This document shows positions 9,801 to 18,354 of a stretch of 64,000 nucleotides of DNA, one piece after another. The position numbers and the translations under genes are program-made. The notes under the pieces were generated by a model that saw only the letters and a list, made by a program, of their open reading frames with translations, was not told the origin of the DNA and did not search any database. Numbering within the stretch: the stretch's first letter is position 1; every line of letters begins with the position of its first letter. The stretch lies in contig NZ_JAIUJS010000001.1 of assembly GCF_020166345.1 (NCBI RefSeq), positions 62,001 to 126,000 of the forward strand. Reading direction: 5' to 3'. This DNA comes from Winogradskyella vincentii. Lineage in GTDB: Bacteria > Bacteroidota > Bacteroidia > Flavobacteriales > Flavobacteriaceae.

Positions 9801-12800
9801 AAATGCAAAGTGAACTTTTTGAAGATACTACTATTAAATCATGGAAAGATGGGCTTCCATTTTCATATATTCATTTGACATCTAAAGAAGAAGTTAATCA
9901 GTTTATGAAAGTTTGTGATGACGTTACTGCATCCAATTATTTTATGACCATTCAAAATAAATTAAAATTAAACCAATTTGAGTTTGTAGATGCTAACAAT
10001 AAATATGGTTGCATAAGTAAATCGAATGTGGTTAAAGCAACTAAAGAAGAAGAGGAAATTTTACAACGATTCTCAAAAGTTTTCGAACAAACATACACAC
10101 GCTTCCTTGATTTACAAAAAGCTGAAGAACAAGCTAGAGAAGCACAAATTGAAACAGCTTTAGAAAGGGTTAGAAGTCGCGCAATGGCTATTCGTAGTAG
10201 CATTGAATTAGACCAAGTGATACAAACCATTTTTAAAGAATTAAAAAACTTGGAAATTAATTTGACGGAATGCAGTATTGTAGCTTATGACACTAATCAA
10301 AAAGATTTGATATTTTGGAGCGCGGGTCCTTTAGGTTCTGCACAACCATCTAGTGTTAAATTACAGTATATAGACCATCCTTTGTTAGAAAATCTTTTTA
10401 AGGATTTTAAAAATGGGATTAAATATCGCTCTGGAGTACTCTCGGGAAAATTATTAAAGACATGGTGGCAAAGAGTATTTACCGAAACAGACTTTAGACA
10501 CGCGCCAAAAGAATTTATTGATTCTTGGAAAAAGGTTAAAAGCCTTTGCTATTCACAGTTTGCGATGACTCATGGTTATTTAGAATTTTTAGGTGAATCA
10601 CCACTACCAGAAGATAAAGTTGAAATTTTAAAACGTTTTACAAATGTTGTAGACCTTACCTATACGCGATATGATGATGTAGTGAAAGCAGAAGCTCAAA
10701 CCCGAGAAGCACAAATTAATTTAGCTGTGGAACGTGTAAGGGCTAAAGCCTTGGCTATGCATAAATCTGAAGAGATTATGGAAGTGGTTGCCAAACTTAA
10801 AGAAGAAGTGATGGCATTGGATATTCCTGATGTGATTGCTGCTACTATTTTTTTAAGTGAAGAAGAAGATAAAGTAAGAATGTGGGATCTTTCTACACTA
10901 GAAAAAGAGAACGACATTGATGGTTATCAAATCCCTTTTGATATTACATTTAAGCTAAAGAAAAAAGATCCCAATTTATATGTGAAACGTGTTTGGGATA
11001 ATCCCGAAAATTATTTTTTAGAAGTACAAGATGCAAAAGACTTAAAAAGAATTGTAGAATGGCTCAGAGAAAATAATTTAGAAGACATTGCCAATGAAGT
11101 TGAACAACACACTAAAACATCAAATTTAGAGCGATTACATCATGCCGTAAAAAAATTGAATAACGGAAAATTGGTTATCGACTTATTAAATGCACCTTCA
11201 GACGAAATGGAAACCATTTTAACCAAAATGGGTGCCGCATTTGATTTAGCTTATAAACGTTTTGAAGACCTTCAAAAAGCCGAAGCACAAACTAGAGAAG
11301 CAAAGATTGAGGCTGCTTTAGAAAAAGTGAGAAGCCGAACCATGGCCATGCAGAAAGGTGAAGAAGTTAAAGATGTAGTGGTTCTTTTATATAAAGAACT
11401 TATTGCACTTGGCGTTACCAATTTTGCAACTTGTGGTTATGTAGAAATTAATGAGAAAACTAATTTGCAATCCACTTGGGTTACAAGTCCAGGTGGAGAC
11501 TCTTTAGGGTTATTCTATCTTCCTTTAACTGGAGACGTCTATTTTGACGCACGTTACGAGGCATGGAAAAATCAACAACCGGTATTCCACCAAACAGTAA
11601 CTGGTAAAGAACGAAGAAAACATCTTGAATATGCCATTACCACATTTAATTCAAAAGAGGCAGAAGAAATGGTTCTTAATCAATTCCCTGACCCAACTGT
11701 ATTTTATTGCTTTAATTTTTCACATGGATACTTACACCTGGTTTCAGGCTCTCAACTTAATGAAGAAGAAGAGACTTTACTCGCTAGGTTTACGAGGGTA
11801 TTTGAACAAACCTATGCACGTTTCTTAGATCTGCAAAAAGCAGAAGCACAGGCTAGAGAGGCGCAAATAGAGAATGCTTTAGAAAAAGTCCGTTCACGTT
11901 CCTTAGCAATGCATAAACCAGAGGAACTACAGGAAGTGGTAGCTGTGGTGGCAGAAAAACTAAAAGAACTGGGAGTTATATTTGATGCAGGAGGAGTTAT
12001 ACTTTGCACTTACTTCCCAGACAACAAAGATGTTGTGCATTGGATTGCTGTTGATGACTTCTCATCTTCAGGACGTTATTTTGTGCCGTATTTTGATAAT
12101 CCTATTTTTAACGATGCTTGGGATTCCAAAATCAAAGGTGATACCTATTTTTCAAAAGAATTTACAGTAGAAGCGAAAAATGATTTTTTTCAACAAGCCT
12201 TTGAAAATAGTGATTATAAGAAAATGCCTGAGGATTACAAACAGTTTGTCCTTCAGGCTGACAGCCATAATCTATCAGCCGCTTGGTCAAAAAATTCAGC
12301 TATTATTATACCCTCATTAACCGGAGATGTACCTTCTGAAAATGATGCAGACATAATGAAACGTTTTGCAAATGTTTTTGAACAAGCCTATATACGATTC
12401 TTAGATCTACAAAAAGCAGAAGCGCTGGCAAGAGAAGCGCAAATAGAAACTGCCTTAGAAAAAGTACGTTCGCGAACCATGGCTATGCAACATAGTGATG
12501 AGTTACCAAAAGCAGCTAACAATTTGTTTTTACAAGTACAAGAATTGGGCATACCTGCATGGAGTGCAGGTTATTGTATTTGGGAAGACAAAACAAAAAA
12601 AAGTACTTGGTGCAATATGAGTAGTGAAGGAGAAATTCAAAAAGGATTTTCATTACCAACTGTTGGCGAAGGTTATAATTTTGAAAAGCCATTAAAAAAT
12701 GGAGAAGCCTTTCATGTAGAAGAATTAGGTGGTAAAGCACTTGTAAAGCATTACGACTTTATGAAAACACTACCTATTATCGGAGAAATCTTATCAGATT

Positions 12801-13819
12801 TTGATGCTAAAGGAATTGAATTACCAACCTTTCAAATTTTCCATATTGTTTTTTTCGAACATGGTTATGTCATGTTCATTACCTATGAAGCTGTACCAGA
12901 GGCTCATGGTATATTTAAACGCTTTGGGCAAGTGTTTGAACAAACCTATACACGTTTTCTAGACTTAAAAAAAGCAGAAGCCCAATCTGACTTGATCAGA
13001 AAAGAAAAAGAACGTTTAGAAGTTGTACTATCTGACCTAAAAGCAACACAATCTCAGCTTATCCAAGCTGAAAAAATGGCATCGCTTGGTGAGCTCACCG
13101 CAGGTATCGCGCACGAGATACAGAATCCACTCAACTTTGTCAATAATTTCTCTGACGTGAGTAAAGAACTGCTCGAAGAAATGCAAGAAGAGATTGAAAA
13201 TGGCGATTTAGAAGAGGCTAAAGCCATTATGGATGATGTGGTGCAGAATCTAGATAAAATAAACCATCATGGTCAGCGCGCAGATAGTATTGTAAAGGGT
13301 ATGTTGCAGCACAGTCGTGCCAGTGGCGATAAAAAAGAACCTACTGATATTAATGCATTGGCAGAAGAATATCTTCGGTTAGCTTATCATGGTTTACGTG
13401 CCAAGGATCAATCCTTTAATGCAGAATTGGTGACAGATTTTGACGATTCTATGCAAAACATTAACATAATACCTCAAGACGTTGGGCGTGTTATTCTTAA
13501 CCTGTTAACTAACGCGTTTTATGTGGTTAATGAAAAGAAAAAAACAGGGATTGAAGGTTATAAGCCAACAGTATCTATTAGTACAAAACGCATAAAAGAT
13601 TTTGTAGAAATTAGTGTCGAAGACAATGGTAACGGTATGCCAGAGTCTGTAAAGGAAAAAATATTTCAGCCTTTCTTTACTACCAAACCTACAGGTGAAG
13701 GTACAGGTTTAGGATTATCCTTAAGTTATGATATAATTACCAAAGGTCATGGCGGAAAATTAATGGTAAAGTCAGATCAAGGAAAAGGCACAATATTTAA
13801 AATTGAACTGCCACTATAA
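6815..13819 (+). CDS. giant soluble histidine kinase with NTF2-like domain and ten tandem sensor modules
   Basis: The protein has 2334 residues, no signal peptide and no membrane segment. Residues 1-135 look like a SnoaL/NTF2-like domain (WLDNYWKTYIKGDLKTWSQF, LSDDYYNIGG). A coiled coil (about 140-175) follows. Ten modules of about 190 residues begin at roughly 176, 368, 551, 738, 928, 1115, 1304, 1501, 1688 and 1880. Each opens with a helix of the type ALERVRSRxMAMHxSxEL, has a variable middle of about 130 residues, and closes with RFAKVFEQTYTRFLDLQKAE. The middle resembles GAF-type sensors in layout, but I cannot confirm the family. The C-terminus (about 2060-2334) is a histidine kinase: H2100 in GIAHEIQNPLNF, an N-box LLTNAFY, and G-boxes DNGNGMP and GTGLGLSLSYD. 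The next gene encodes a kinase with a near-copy of this domain. Confidence 0.85.
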   Translation: MKLTKQLINELDQWLDNYWKTYIKGDLKTWSQFLSDDYYNIGGTEEEIWHNKQEVLDYTKKILDQLKNKVELRNRSIDVITYEKHVMVNEFTDMYVLNNNNWEFYGPFRLSSFIEQTENGWLVLHQHGSFPDMKAAEGEAFGLDVLKAENERLQKAVSERTHQLEHKNRELEIEGALERIRAQAVAMKASSDLLDIVVTMRNEFIQLGHEAHYFWHMMWLQETYEKAMTSGDGSKIGFVMTLPRHIHGDVPLLAKWEKSKKSTVVYAMTTEESIDYVDKMVELGDFKNIDPQAPSHDDLKHIGGLTFIMARTTHGEIGYSLPGIVKNPPKEDLEILVRFAGVFDLAHKRFLDLQKAEKQARETQIELALEKVRSRTMAMQHSDELQETSFLLDQQVRALGIETWGCAFNIYGEKESTEWFGNEKGVLPTYTVPHKGIFKDYYNKGKKGESLYIKEFSGKACVAHYEYMSTLPVIGDVLLKLKETNDGFPTYQIDHVVYFKYGYLLFITKEHVPDSHDVFKRFAKVFEQTYTRFLDLQKAEAQAKEAQIEAALERVRSKSIAMHDSNELKEVIQVIYDQFIHLGINVEHAGFIIDYKENDDMHIWLADKNAIFPKIVLPYFDCAHWNSFNNAKKKGLNFFANQLDFEEKNKFYKDLFEFIPDLPEETKATYFSFDGLAISTMLSDNVGLYIENYAGIPFSEAENKILMRFGKVFQQTYTRFRDLQKAEAQAREAQIETALERVRSHSMGMQSTNDFGAVTTEMFNQLRNLGEDLFATGIVFCDKHEGHVEQWHSIPNGGMLSPIIVPIDLDYIHQYRYDQWKKGEELFSIEIPSDFIEQHFEDIFNLPSAQVALKDLESRNAPMPAAPPWEIDYGASFKNGYILASSLQHFENIDILSRFAKVFEQAYTRFLDLQKAEAQIREAEIEAALERLRSASMAMHKTEDLFEVVMVYFEQLKKLNIEFVQSWITIFHVEEGYVDVWFSPLEGVYEDPKHFKMQSELFEDTTIKSWKDGLPFSYIHLTSKEEVNQFMKVCDDVTASNYFMTIQNKLKLNQFEFVDANNKYGCISKSNVVKATKEEEEILQRFSKVFEQTYTRFLDLQKAEEQAREAQIETALERVRSRAMAIRSSIELDQVIQTIFKELKNLEINLTECSIVAYDTNQKDLIFWSAGPLGSAQPSSVKLQYIDHPLLENLFKDFKNGIKYRSGVLSGKLLKTWWQRVFTETDFRHAPKEFIDSWKKVKSLCYSQFAMTHGYLEFLGESPLPEDKVEILKRFTNVVDLTYTRYDDVVKAEAQTREAQINLAVERVRAKALAMHKSEEIMEVVAKLKEEVMALDIPDVIAATIFLSEEEDKVRMWDLSTLEKENDIDGYQIPFDITFKLKKKDPNLYVKRVWDNPENYFLEVQDAKDLKRIVEWLRENNLEDIANEVEQHTKTSNLERLHHAVKKLNNGKLVIDLLNAPSDEMETILTKMGAAFDLAYKRFEDLQKAEAQTREAKIEAALEKVRSRTMAMQKGEEVKDVVVLLYKELIALGVTNFATCGYVEINEKTNLQSTWVTSPGGDSLGLFYLPLTGDVYFDARYEAWKNQQPVFHQTVTGKERRKHLEYAITTFNSKEAEEMVLNQFPDPTVFYCFNFSHGYLHLVSGSQLNEEEETLLARFTRVFEQTYARFLDLQKAEAQAREAQIENALEKVRSRSLAMHKPEELQEVVAVVAEKLKELGVIFDAGGVILCTYFPDNKDVVHWIAVDDFSSSGRYFVPYFDNPIFNDAWDSKIKGDTYFSKEFTVEAKNDFFQQAFENSDYKKMPEDYKQFVLQADSHNLSAAWSKNSAIIIPSLTGDVPSENDADIMKRFANVFEQAYIRFLDLQKAEALAREAQIETALEKVRSRTMAMQHSDELPKAANNLFLQVQELGIPAWSAGYCIWEDKTKKSTWCNMSSEGEIQKGFSLPTVGEGYNFEKPLKNGEAFHVEELGGKALVKHYDFMKTLPIIGEILSDFDAKGIELPTFQIFHIVFFEHGYVMFITYEAVPEAHGIFKRFGQVFEQTYTRFLDLKKAEAQSDLIRKEKERLEVVLSDLKATQSQLIQAEKMASLGELTAGIAHEIQNPLNFVNNFSDVSKELLEEMQEEIENGDLEEAKAIMDDVVQNLDKINHHGQRADSIVKGMLQHSRASGDKKEPTDINALAEEYLRLAYHGLRAKDQSFNAELVTDFDDSMQNINIIPQDVGRVILNLLTNAFYVVNEKKKTGIEGYKPTVSISTKRIKDFVEISVEDNGNGMPESVKEKIFQPFFTTKPTGEGTGLGLSLSYDIITKGHGGKLMVKSDQGKGTIFKIELPL
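7340..12970 (+). repeat. ten-fold coding repeat of about 570 bases inside the giant kinase gene
   Basis: Module starts occur at 7340, 7916, 8465, 9026, 9596, 10157, 10724, 11315, 11876 and 12452, with spacings of 549 to 591 bases. The linker part (end of one module, start of the next) is the most conserved at both protein and DNA level, while the middles have diverged strongly. Modules 2 and 10 share extra similarity, for example GKACVAHYEYMSTLPVIG against GKALVKHYDFMKTLPIIG. The divergence shows this is a real multiplied domain and not a sequencing duplication. Confidence 0.9.
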
Positions 13820-13831
13820 TAAAGAGAAACT

Positions 13832-15853
13832 ATGTCAAACAGAAAGTTAAATATAGGTATTGCTTGCCTACTTTTTATTTTTTCTATTGGGTTAATCTAT
13901 GCTCAAAACGATCGTGTTAAAGACTTACTGCAACAATTAGAAGTTGCCACACATGACAGTACTCGAGTTTATGCAAATAAACAATTGGGCTATTTTTATC
14001 AGCATAGTAATCAGGAAAAAGCTATAAATTATTTTAATGATGGTGTAATTGCCGCCAAACGCTCTAATGATAGTTTGCAATTAGCGAACTTATTTTACAG
14101 TATTGGCTATACCTTTAGTGTTAAACAAGAATTACCAAATGCAATAGAAAACTACCTCGATGCCGCACGTATTTATGAAAAATTAAAAGATGATTGGCGT
14201 TTAGTTAATACTTATATGGGCATATCTAATCTTTATATCTCAGACGAGGATGTAGACAAACAAGCTCAATATTTAGATTATGCAGAAGATTTGGTTTTAA
14301 AAGGAAACGACAGTGTTCAATTGGGCAATTTTTATAGCCACAAGGGGGTTATATATGACCAAAGAAAATCCTACGATTCTGCAATCGTTTACTTAAAAAA
14401 GAGTCTTAAAATAGCCCAACAAATAAAAAACAAAAACTCTATTGCAGCTGCTCTCACAAATCTAGGACTTACATACAAGCATATTGGAAATACTAATGAT
14501 GCCCTTAACTATTATAAACAGGCATTAAACATCTATGAGGAAGAAAAAAACGATTTTTCTCTTGGTATATTATATAACAATATTGCCTCAGCCCATGCTC
14601 AAAAACAAGATTATAAATCTGGTGAAGAAGCATTCAATAAAAGTATAGATTATGCAAACATCGTCGGGTCACAACAAATACTGTTACAAGATTACAAGGA
14701 CTTGGCCACGATGTACGGCAAACAACCAGATTACAAAAAACAAGCTGAGTTTTTAGAAAAATATTATTCTCTTAAAGACAGCCTCTTCACTGCCGAAAAA
14801 GAAAATCAATTCTCACAATTAGAAAGTGATTATATAATTGAAAAGAAAGATTTGGAGCTTGAAGCACAGCAACTTGATATTGAGAAAAAACAAATACAGA
14901 ATACCATTTATATCATTCTGTTTTCATTTAGTGTGGTCATTTTAGGATTATTGTTGTTCTATTATAAACGATCTCGCAAAAAGAATAATCTTTTACAATC
15001 TCAGAACCAACTTATTATTGAGCAGAAAGATGCATTAGAAACCACCTTATCCGATCTTAAATCTACACAATCACAATTAATCCAATCAGAGAAAATGGCG
15101 AGTCTAGGGGAACTTACTGCTGGCATTGCCCACGAGATTCAAAACCCACTTAACTTCGTCAATAATTTCGCTGAGGTTAGCAATGAGCTTATTGATGAAA
15201 TGTTAGAAGAATTAGACAATGGAGATATTGAAGAGGGAAAGGCCATTGCCAATGATGTGAAGCAAAACTTAGAGAAAATAAACCATCATGGTAAGCGAGC
15301 TGATGGTATTGTAAAAGGAATGTTACAACATAGTCGTAATAATTCTGGGGAAAAGGAACTTGTAGACCTCAATAAACTCACTGATGAGTTTATGCGATTA
15401 GCCTATCACGGCCTACGTGCTAAGGACAAAAGTTTTAATGCTACACTTGAAACAGATTTTGACCCTAAACTAGGAGTAATAAATGTTGTGAGCCAAGAAA
15501 TTGGTCGCGTAATTTTAAATTTATTCACCAATGCATTTTATGCTGTAAATGAACGCCAATCCACCACTGAGTCTAATGATTATAAACCAACAATATCTTT
15601 AACTACTAAAAGATTAAAAAATAGTATTACTGTGGCTATAAAAGACAATGGTAATGGCATACCGAGCGAAGTAGTGAGTAAAATTTTTGAACCTTTTTTT
15701 ACAACAAAACCCACTGGTAAGGGTACTGGACTAGGCTTATCTATGAGTTATGATATTATTAAAGCACACAATGGTCAATTAGAAGTATATACCAAAACTG
15801 GTGAGTTCACTGAATTTAAAATCACATTACCTATTAAAACCAAAAAATCATGA
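13832..15853 (+). CDS. TPR-containing membrane sensor histidine kinase
   Basis: A 673-residue protein. Residues 1-24 are a signal peptide (GIACLLFIFSIGLIYAQ). Residues 30-330 are TPR helices (for example LAATLTNLGLTYKHIGN-like segments and YYKQALNIYEEEKNDFS). One membrane helix lies at about 357-375, then a coiled coil, then the kinase: H434 in GIAHEIQNPLNF, LFTNAFYAVNE as N-box, DNGNGIP and GTGLGLSMSYD. The TPR part is expected outside the cytoplasmic membrane and the kinase inside. The kinase half is very similar to the end of the upstream giant kinase, from which it is 12 bases away. The downstream receiver overlaps it by four bases, so all are one operon. Confidence 0.9.
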   Translation: MSNRKLNIGIACLLFIFSIGLIYAQNDRVKDLLQQLEVATHDSTRVYANKQLGYFYQHSNQEKAINYFNDGVIAAKRSNDSLQLANLFYSIGYTFSVKQELPNAIENYLDAARIYEKLKDDWRLVNTYMGISNLYISDEDVDKQAQYLDYAEDLVLKGNDSVQLGNFYSHKGVIYDQRKSYDSAIVYLKKSLKIAQQIKNKNSIAAALTNLGLTYKHIGNTNDALNYYKQALNIYEEEKNDFSLGILYNNIASAHAQKQDYKSGEEAFNKSIDYANIVGSQQILLQDYKDLATMYGKQPDYKKQAEFLEKYYSLKDSLFTAEKENQFSQLESDYIIEKKDLELEAQQLDIEKKQIQNTIYIILFSFSVVILGLLLFYYKRSRKKNNLLQSQNQLIIEQKDALETTLSDLKSTQSQLIQSEKMASLGELTAGIAHEIQNPLNFVNNFAEVSNELIDEMLEELDNGDIEEGKAIANDVKQNLEKINHHGKRADGIVKGMLQHSRNNSGEKELVDLNKLTDEFMRLAYHGLRAKDKSFNATLETDFDPKLGVINVVSQEIGRVILNLFTNAFYAVNERQSTTESNDYKPTISLTTKRLKNSITVAIKDNGNGIPSEVVSKIFEPFFTTKPTGKGTGLGLSMSYDIIKAHNGQLEVYTKTGEFTEFKITLPIKTKKS

Positions 15854-16224
15854 AGATATTAGTAGTAGACGACGAACACGATGTTCAACTTCTTTTTCAG
15901 CAACGGTTTAGAAAAGAAATTAGAAAAGGTGAACTCAACTTTGTATTTGCATTTTCTGGAGAAGAAGCACTAGAAACACTTCGAAATATGGAACATGAAG
16001 CTGTTCTTATCCTATCCGATATTAACATGCCAGGAATGAGTGGACTTCAACTATTAGAGATTATTAAGAAAGACTTTATAGCTCCTCCTCCTGTTGTAAT
16101 GATGGTAACAGCGTATGGTGATGATGAGAATTATAATACTGCCAAAGAACTTGGAGCTGATGATTTCATCACTAAACCAGTAGATTTTAAATTATTAAAA
16201 GAAAAACTAATACAGAATATATAA
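15850..16224 (+). CDS. single-domain response regulator (CheY-like receiver)
   Basis: A 124-residue receiver with the acidic pair D7/D8, phosphoacceptor D57 in LILSDINMPGMSG, a T in MMVTAYG and K in FITKPVD. It has no output domain, so it most likely passes phosphate on or acts by protein contact. The ATG overlaps the kinase stop (ATGA) and its own last base is the first of the next gene's ATG, a sign of tight translational coupling. Its receiver is similar to that of the cyclase that follows (both have a VVDDExD start, QxFRKxIR helix and LSDINMP). Confidence 0.9.
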   Translation: MKILVVDDEHDVQLLFQQRFRKEIRKGELNFVFAFSGEEALETLRNMEHEAVLILSDINMPGMSGLQLLEIIKKDFIAPPPVVMMVTAYGDDENYNTAKELGADDFITKPVDFKLLKEKLIQNI

Positions 16225-17264
16225 TGGCTAAGATATTAGTAGTTGATGACGAAACGGATTTAGAAGTACTTATAAAACAGAAATTCCGAAAAAAAATTAG
16301 GTCACAGGAATATGAATTCCTATTTGCAATAAACGGAAAAGATGCTTTAGTTAAGATTAACCAAAACCCTGAGGTAGATATCGTTTTAAGTGATATAAAT
16401 ATGCCAGAAATGGATGGTCTTACCCTACTCTCAGAATTAAGCGAATTGAGTCCATTAATAAAGTCGGTAATTGTATCTGCCTATGGTGATATGGATAATA
16501 TTAGAACAGCCATGAATAGGGGAGCTTTTGATTTTATTACAAAACCAATAAACTTTGAGGATTTAACCATAACCATGGAAAAAACCATAGAACATGCAAG
16601 ACATCTCAAGGAAACGCTACAAGCAATAAAAGAAAACAACATTCTTAAAATGTATGTAGATGAGAATGTATTGAACTTTATGGGAAACAAAGAGTTTGAG
16701 ACTACTATGATGACTAATGAAACCATTGAGGGGACTGTAATGTTTATAGACATTTGTGATTTTACAAGTATTAGTGAAACGACCGCTGCAGATAAAGTGG
16801 TTAAGATGATCAATGCCTATTTTGATGAAATAGTTAAAGAGATCATTGATCAGAAAGGTTATATAGATAAATTTATTGGTGATGCAATTATGGCAGTATT
16901 CAGAGGAGAATACCACCTTGACAGAGCTATTGATGTAGCACTTGCTGTAAGGGACAAATTAAACGATTTGACCGAAATCGGAGAAGATGTTGGCTTTATA
17001 CCAAAGGTATCTATTGGTATTAAAAGTGGTGAAATGGTGTCTGGTAATATTGGTTCGGTAAGTTTAAAAAGATTAGACTATACCGTAATTGGAGACAATG
17101 TTAATACTGCAGCAAGACTAGAGGACACAGCTAAACCAAATCAAATAATCATTTCAGAAGATTGCTATGAAAAGGTCAAAGAGTCCTTTAAATGTAATAA
17201 AGTTGGTACTGTGCAATTAAAAAACAAAACTGCACCAGTAACTATATACGAAGTGATTGAATAG
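16224..17264 (+). CDS. response regulator with class III adenylate cyclase output
   Basis: A 346-residue protein. Residues 1-125 form a receiver with D8/D9, phosphoacceptor D57 and K of FITKPIN. Residues about 165-346 form a class III nucleotidyl cyclase. Metal ligands D176 (FIDICDF) and D220 (KFIGDAIMAVF), adenine-selecting K216 and T287 (DYTVIGD), and transition-state N294 and R298 (NVNTAARLE) are all present. The Lys/Thr pair is the one found in many bacterial adenylate cyclases, so cAMP is the expected product. It is the last gene of the two-kinase operon, giving the system a second-messenger output instead of DNA binding. Confidence 0.9.
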   Translation: MAKILVVDDETDLEVLIKQKFRKKIRSQEYEFLFAINGKDALVKINQNPEVDIVLSDINMPEMDGLTLLSELSELSPLIKSVIVSAYGDMDNIRTAMNRGAFDFITKPINFEDLTITMEKTIEHARHLKETLQAIKENNILKMYVDENVLNFMGNKEFETTMMTNETIEGTVMFIDICDFTSISETTAADKVVKMINAYFDEIVKEIIDQKGYIDKFIGDAIMAVFRGEYHLDRAIDVALAVRDKLNDLTEIGEDVGFIPKVSIGIKSGEMVSGNIGSVSLKRLDYTVIGDNVNTAARLEDTAKPNQIIISEDCYEKVKESFKCNKVGTVQLKNKTAPVTIYEVIE

Positions 17265-17280
17265 ACATTTTTTTAGCAAA

Positions 17281-17655
17281 TTAAAAAATCCGTAATATCC
17301 CTATAACCAACAGTGCTATCCCAATTATGGCCTTAAATGGCATTAATTGATCGGACAGTTTTCTCAAAGTAGTTTCTAGCGCCGGAACTTTTCCAAAAAC
17401 ATGGGTAAGTAATAATATACCTCCTAATATGCTTACGATATTAAACAATAAATTATTCCAAAATGTAATTAAGGGTAAAATGACCAAAACACCACCAATT
17501 ACTGTTTGAAATGGTGCTAATGAGCTGGCAATTTTATTAAAAAAGTTACTCTCGCCATCCCATTTATCTAATGTAGCAAGTCCTAGAAGTATACCACCCG
17601 CAATATTTGCAATTGTCAATACAATCCCAACCATAGTCGTAAAATTTAAGTTCAT
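17281..17655 (-). CDS. four-helix membrane protein of unknown function
   Basis: A 124-residue protein with hydrophobic segments at about 8-28, 48-65, 68-87 and 105-123 and repeated Gly-rich patterns (IAGGILLGLA, VIGGVLVILP, ILGGILLLTH). I do not recognise the family. It is convergent with the cyclase gene (16 bases apart) and divergent from the CreD locus, so it is probably transcribed alone. Confidence 0.6.
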   Translation of the reverse strand: MNLNFTTMVGIVLTIANIAGGILLGLATLDKWDGESNFFNKIASSLAPFQTVIGGVLVILPLITFWNNLLFNIVSILGGILLLTHVFGKVPALETTLRKLSDQLMPFKAIIGIALLVIGILRIF

Positions 17656-17708
17656 TATAAATTTAAGAATAACTTAGAATTTATTTGTGGTAATGAAATA
17701 ATTTATTT

Positions 17709-17727
17709 TACTTTGTATTTCAAAGTA
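17709..17727. promoter_or_regulatory. inverted-repeat operator in front of the first CreD-locus operon
   Basis: TACTTTG-TATTT-CAAAGTA is a perfect 7-base inverted repeat with a 5-base spacer, ending 11 bases before the ATG at 17739. An identical palindrome, in reverse orientation by its spacer, lies at 18956-18974. The arm TACTTTG is close to the -7 box TAnnTTTG, so a bound protein would mask the promoter. The regulator encoded at 18642 is the obvious candidate ligand. Confidence 0.7.
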
Positions 17728-17738
17728 CTTTTCTAATT

Positions 17739-18347
17739 ATGAGCAACGAAGATTATTTAAAAGACATTAGCGAGATTAAAAACTTAATGAATAAATCATC
17801 TCGCTTTATTTCCTTAAGTGGTTTATCAGGTATCCTAGCAGGAATATATGCTTTAATAGGCGCATCAATAACTTATCATCTTGTAAACACATACAGTTAT
17901 GGTACCTTGATCCTCGATGGTTGGGTATTTAGAACTTCAATGCTCATACTTTTGGCCGTAGCTTTATTAAGTATTGTTACAGGTATTTTTCTTACCACTA
18001 GAAAGGCTAAGAAAAACGGAGAAAAAATTTGGGACAATTCATCAAAGCGATTGTTATTCAATTTTTTAATTCCTTTGATAGTTGGTGGTTTGTACTGCAT
18101 CATTATTCTAGGTCAAGGTCGCTATGGACAAACTGCAGGTTTGATGCTAATTTTTTATGGACTTGCCCTAGTAAATGCTTCAAAATACAGTATTGGAGAC
18201 ATTAAATACTTAGGGTTTATTGAGATTATTCTTGGGTTAATTGCCGCATTTTATCCTGGTTACGGTTTTTGGCTTTGGGTAGCTGGTTTTGGAATAATGC
18301 ATATAGTTTACGGAACATGGATGCACTTTAAATACGACTCTAAATAA
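17739..18347 (+). CDS. six-helix membrane protein of the CreD locus
   Basis: A 202-residue protein with a soluble start (MSNEDYLKDISEIKNLMNKS) and about six hydrophobic helices, the last in the segment YPGYGFWLWVAGFGIMHIVY. Similar proteins are commonly found with a short winged-helix regulator in Bacteroidota, but I know of no function. It is the first gene of an operon with the 93-residue membrane protein (7 bases on) and the regulator, and is preceded by the inverted-repeat operator. Confidence 0.7.
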   Translation: MSNEDYLKDISEIKNLMNKSSRFISLSGLSGILAGIYALIGASITYHLVNTYSYGTLILDGWVFRTSMLILLAVALLSIVTGIFLTTRKAKKNGEKIWDNSSKRLLFNFLIPLIVGGLYCIIILGQGRYGQTAGLMLIFYGLALVNASKYSIGDIKYLGFIEIILGLIAAFYPGYGFWLWVAGFGIMHIVYGTWMHFKYDSK

Positions 18348-18354
18348 AATTAAT

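Noticed and set aside
7340..12970. Repeats in the kinase gene as a CRISPR array or assembly artefact
   Set aside because: The repeats are ~570 bases, in frame and diverged at the protein level; this is domain multiplication. Identical copies would be expected for an artefact.
16481..16916. 110- and 99-codon open frames on the minus strand inside the cyclase gene
   Set aside because: They lie opposite a gene with complete catalytic motifs; hydrophobic runs in them are the usual reverse reading of coding sequence.
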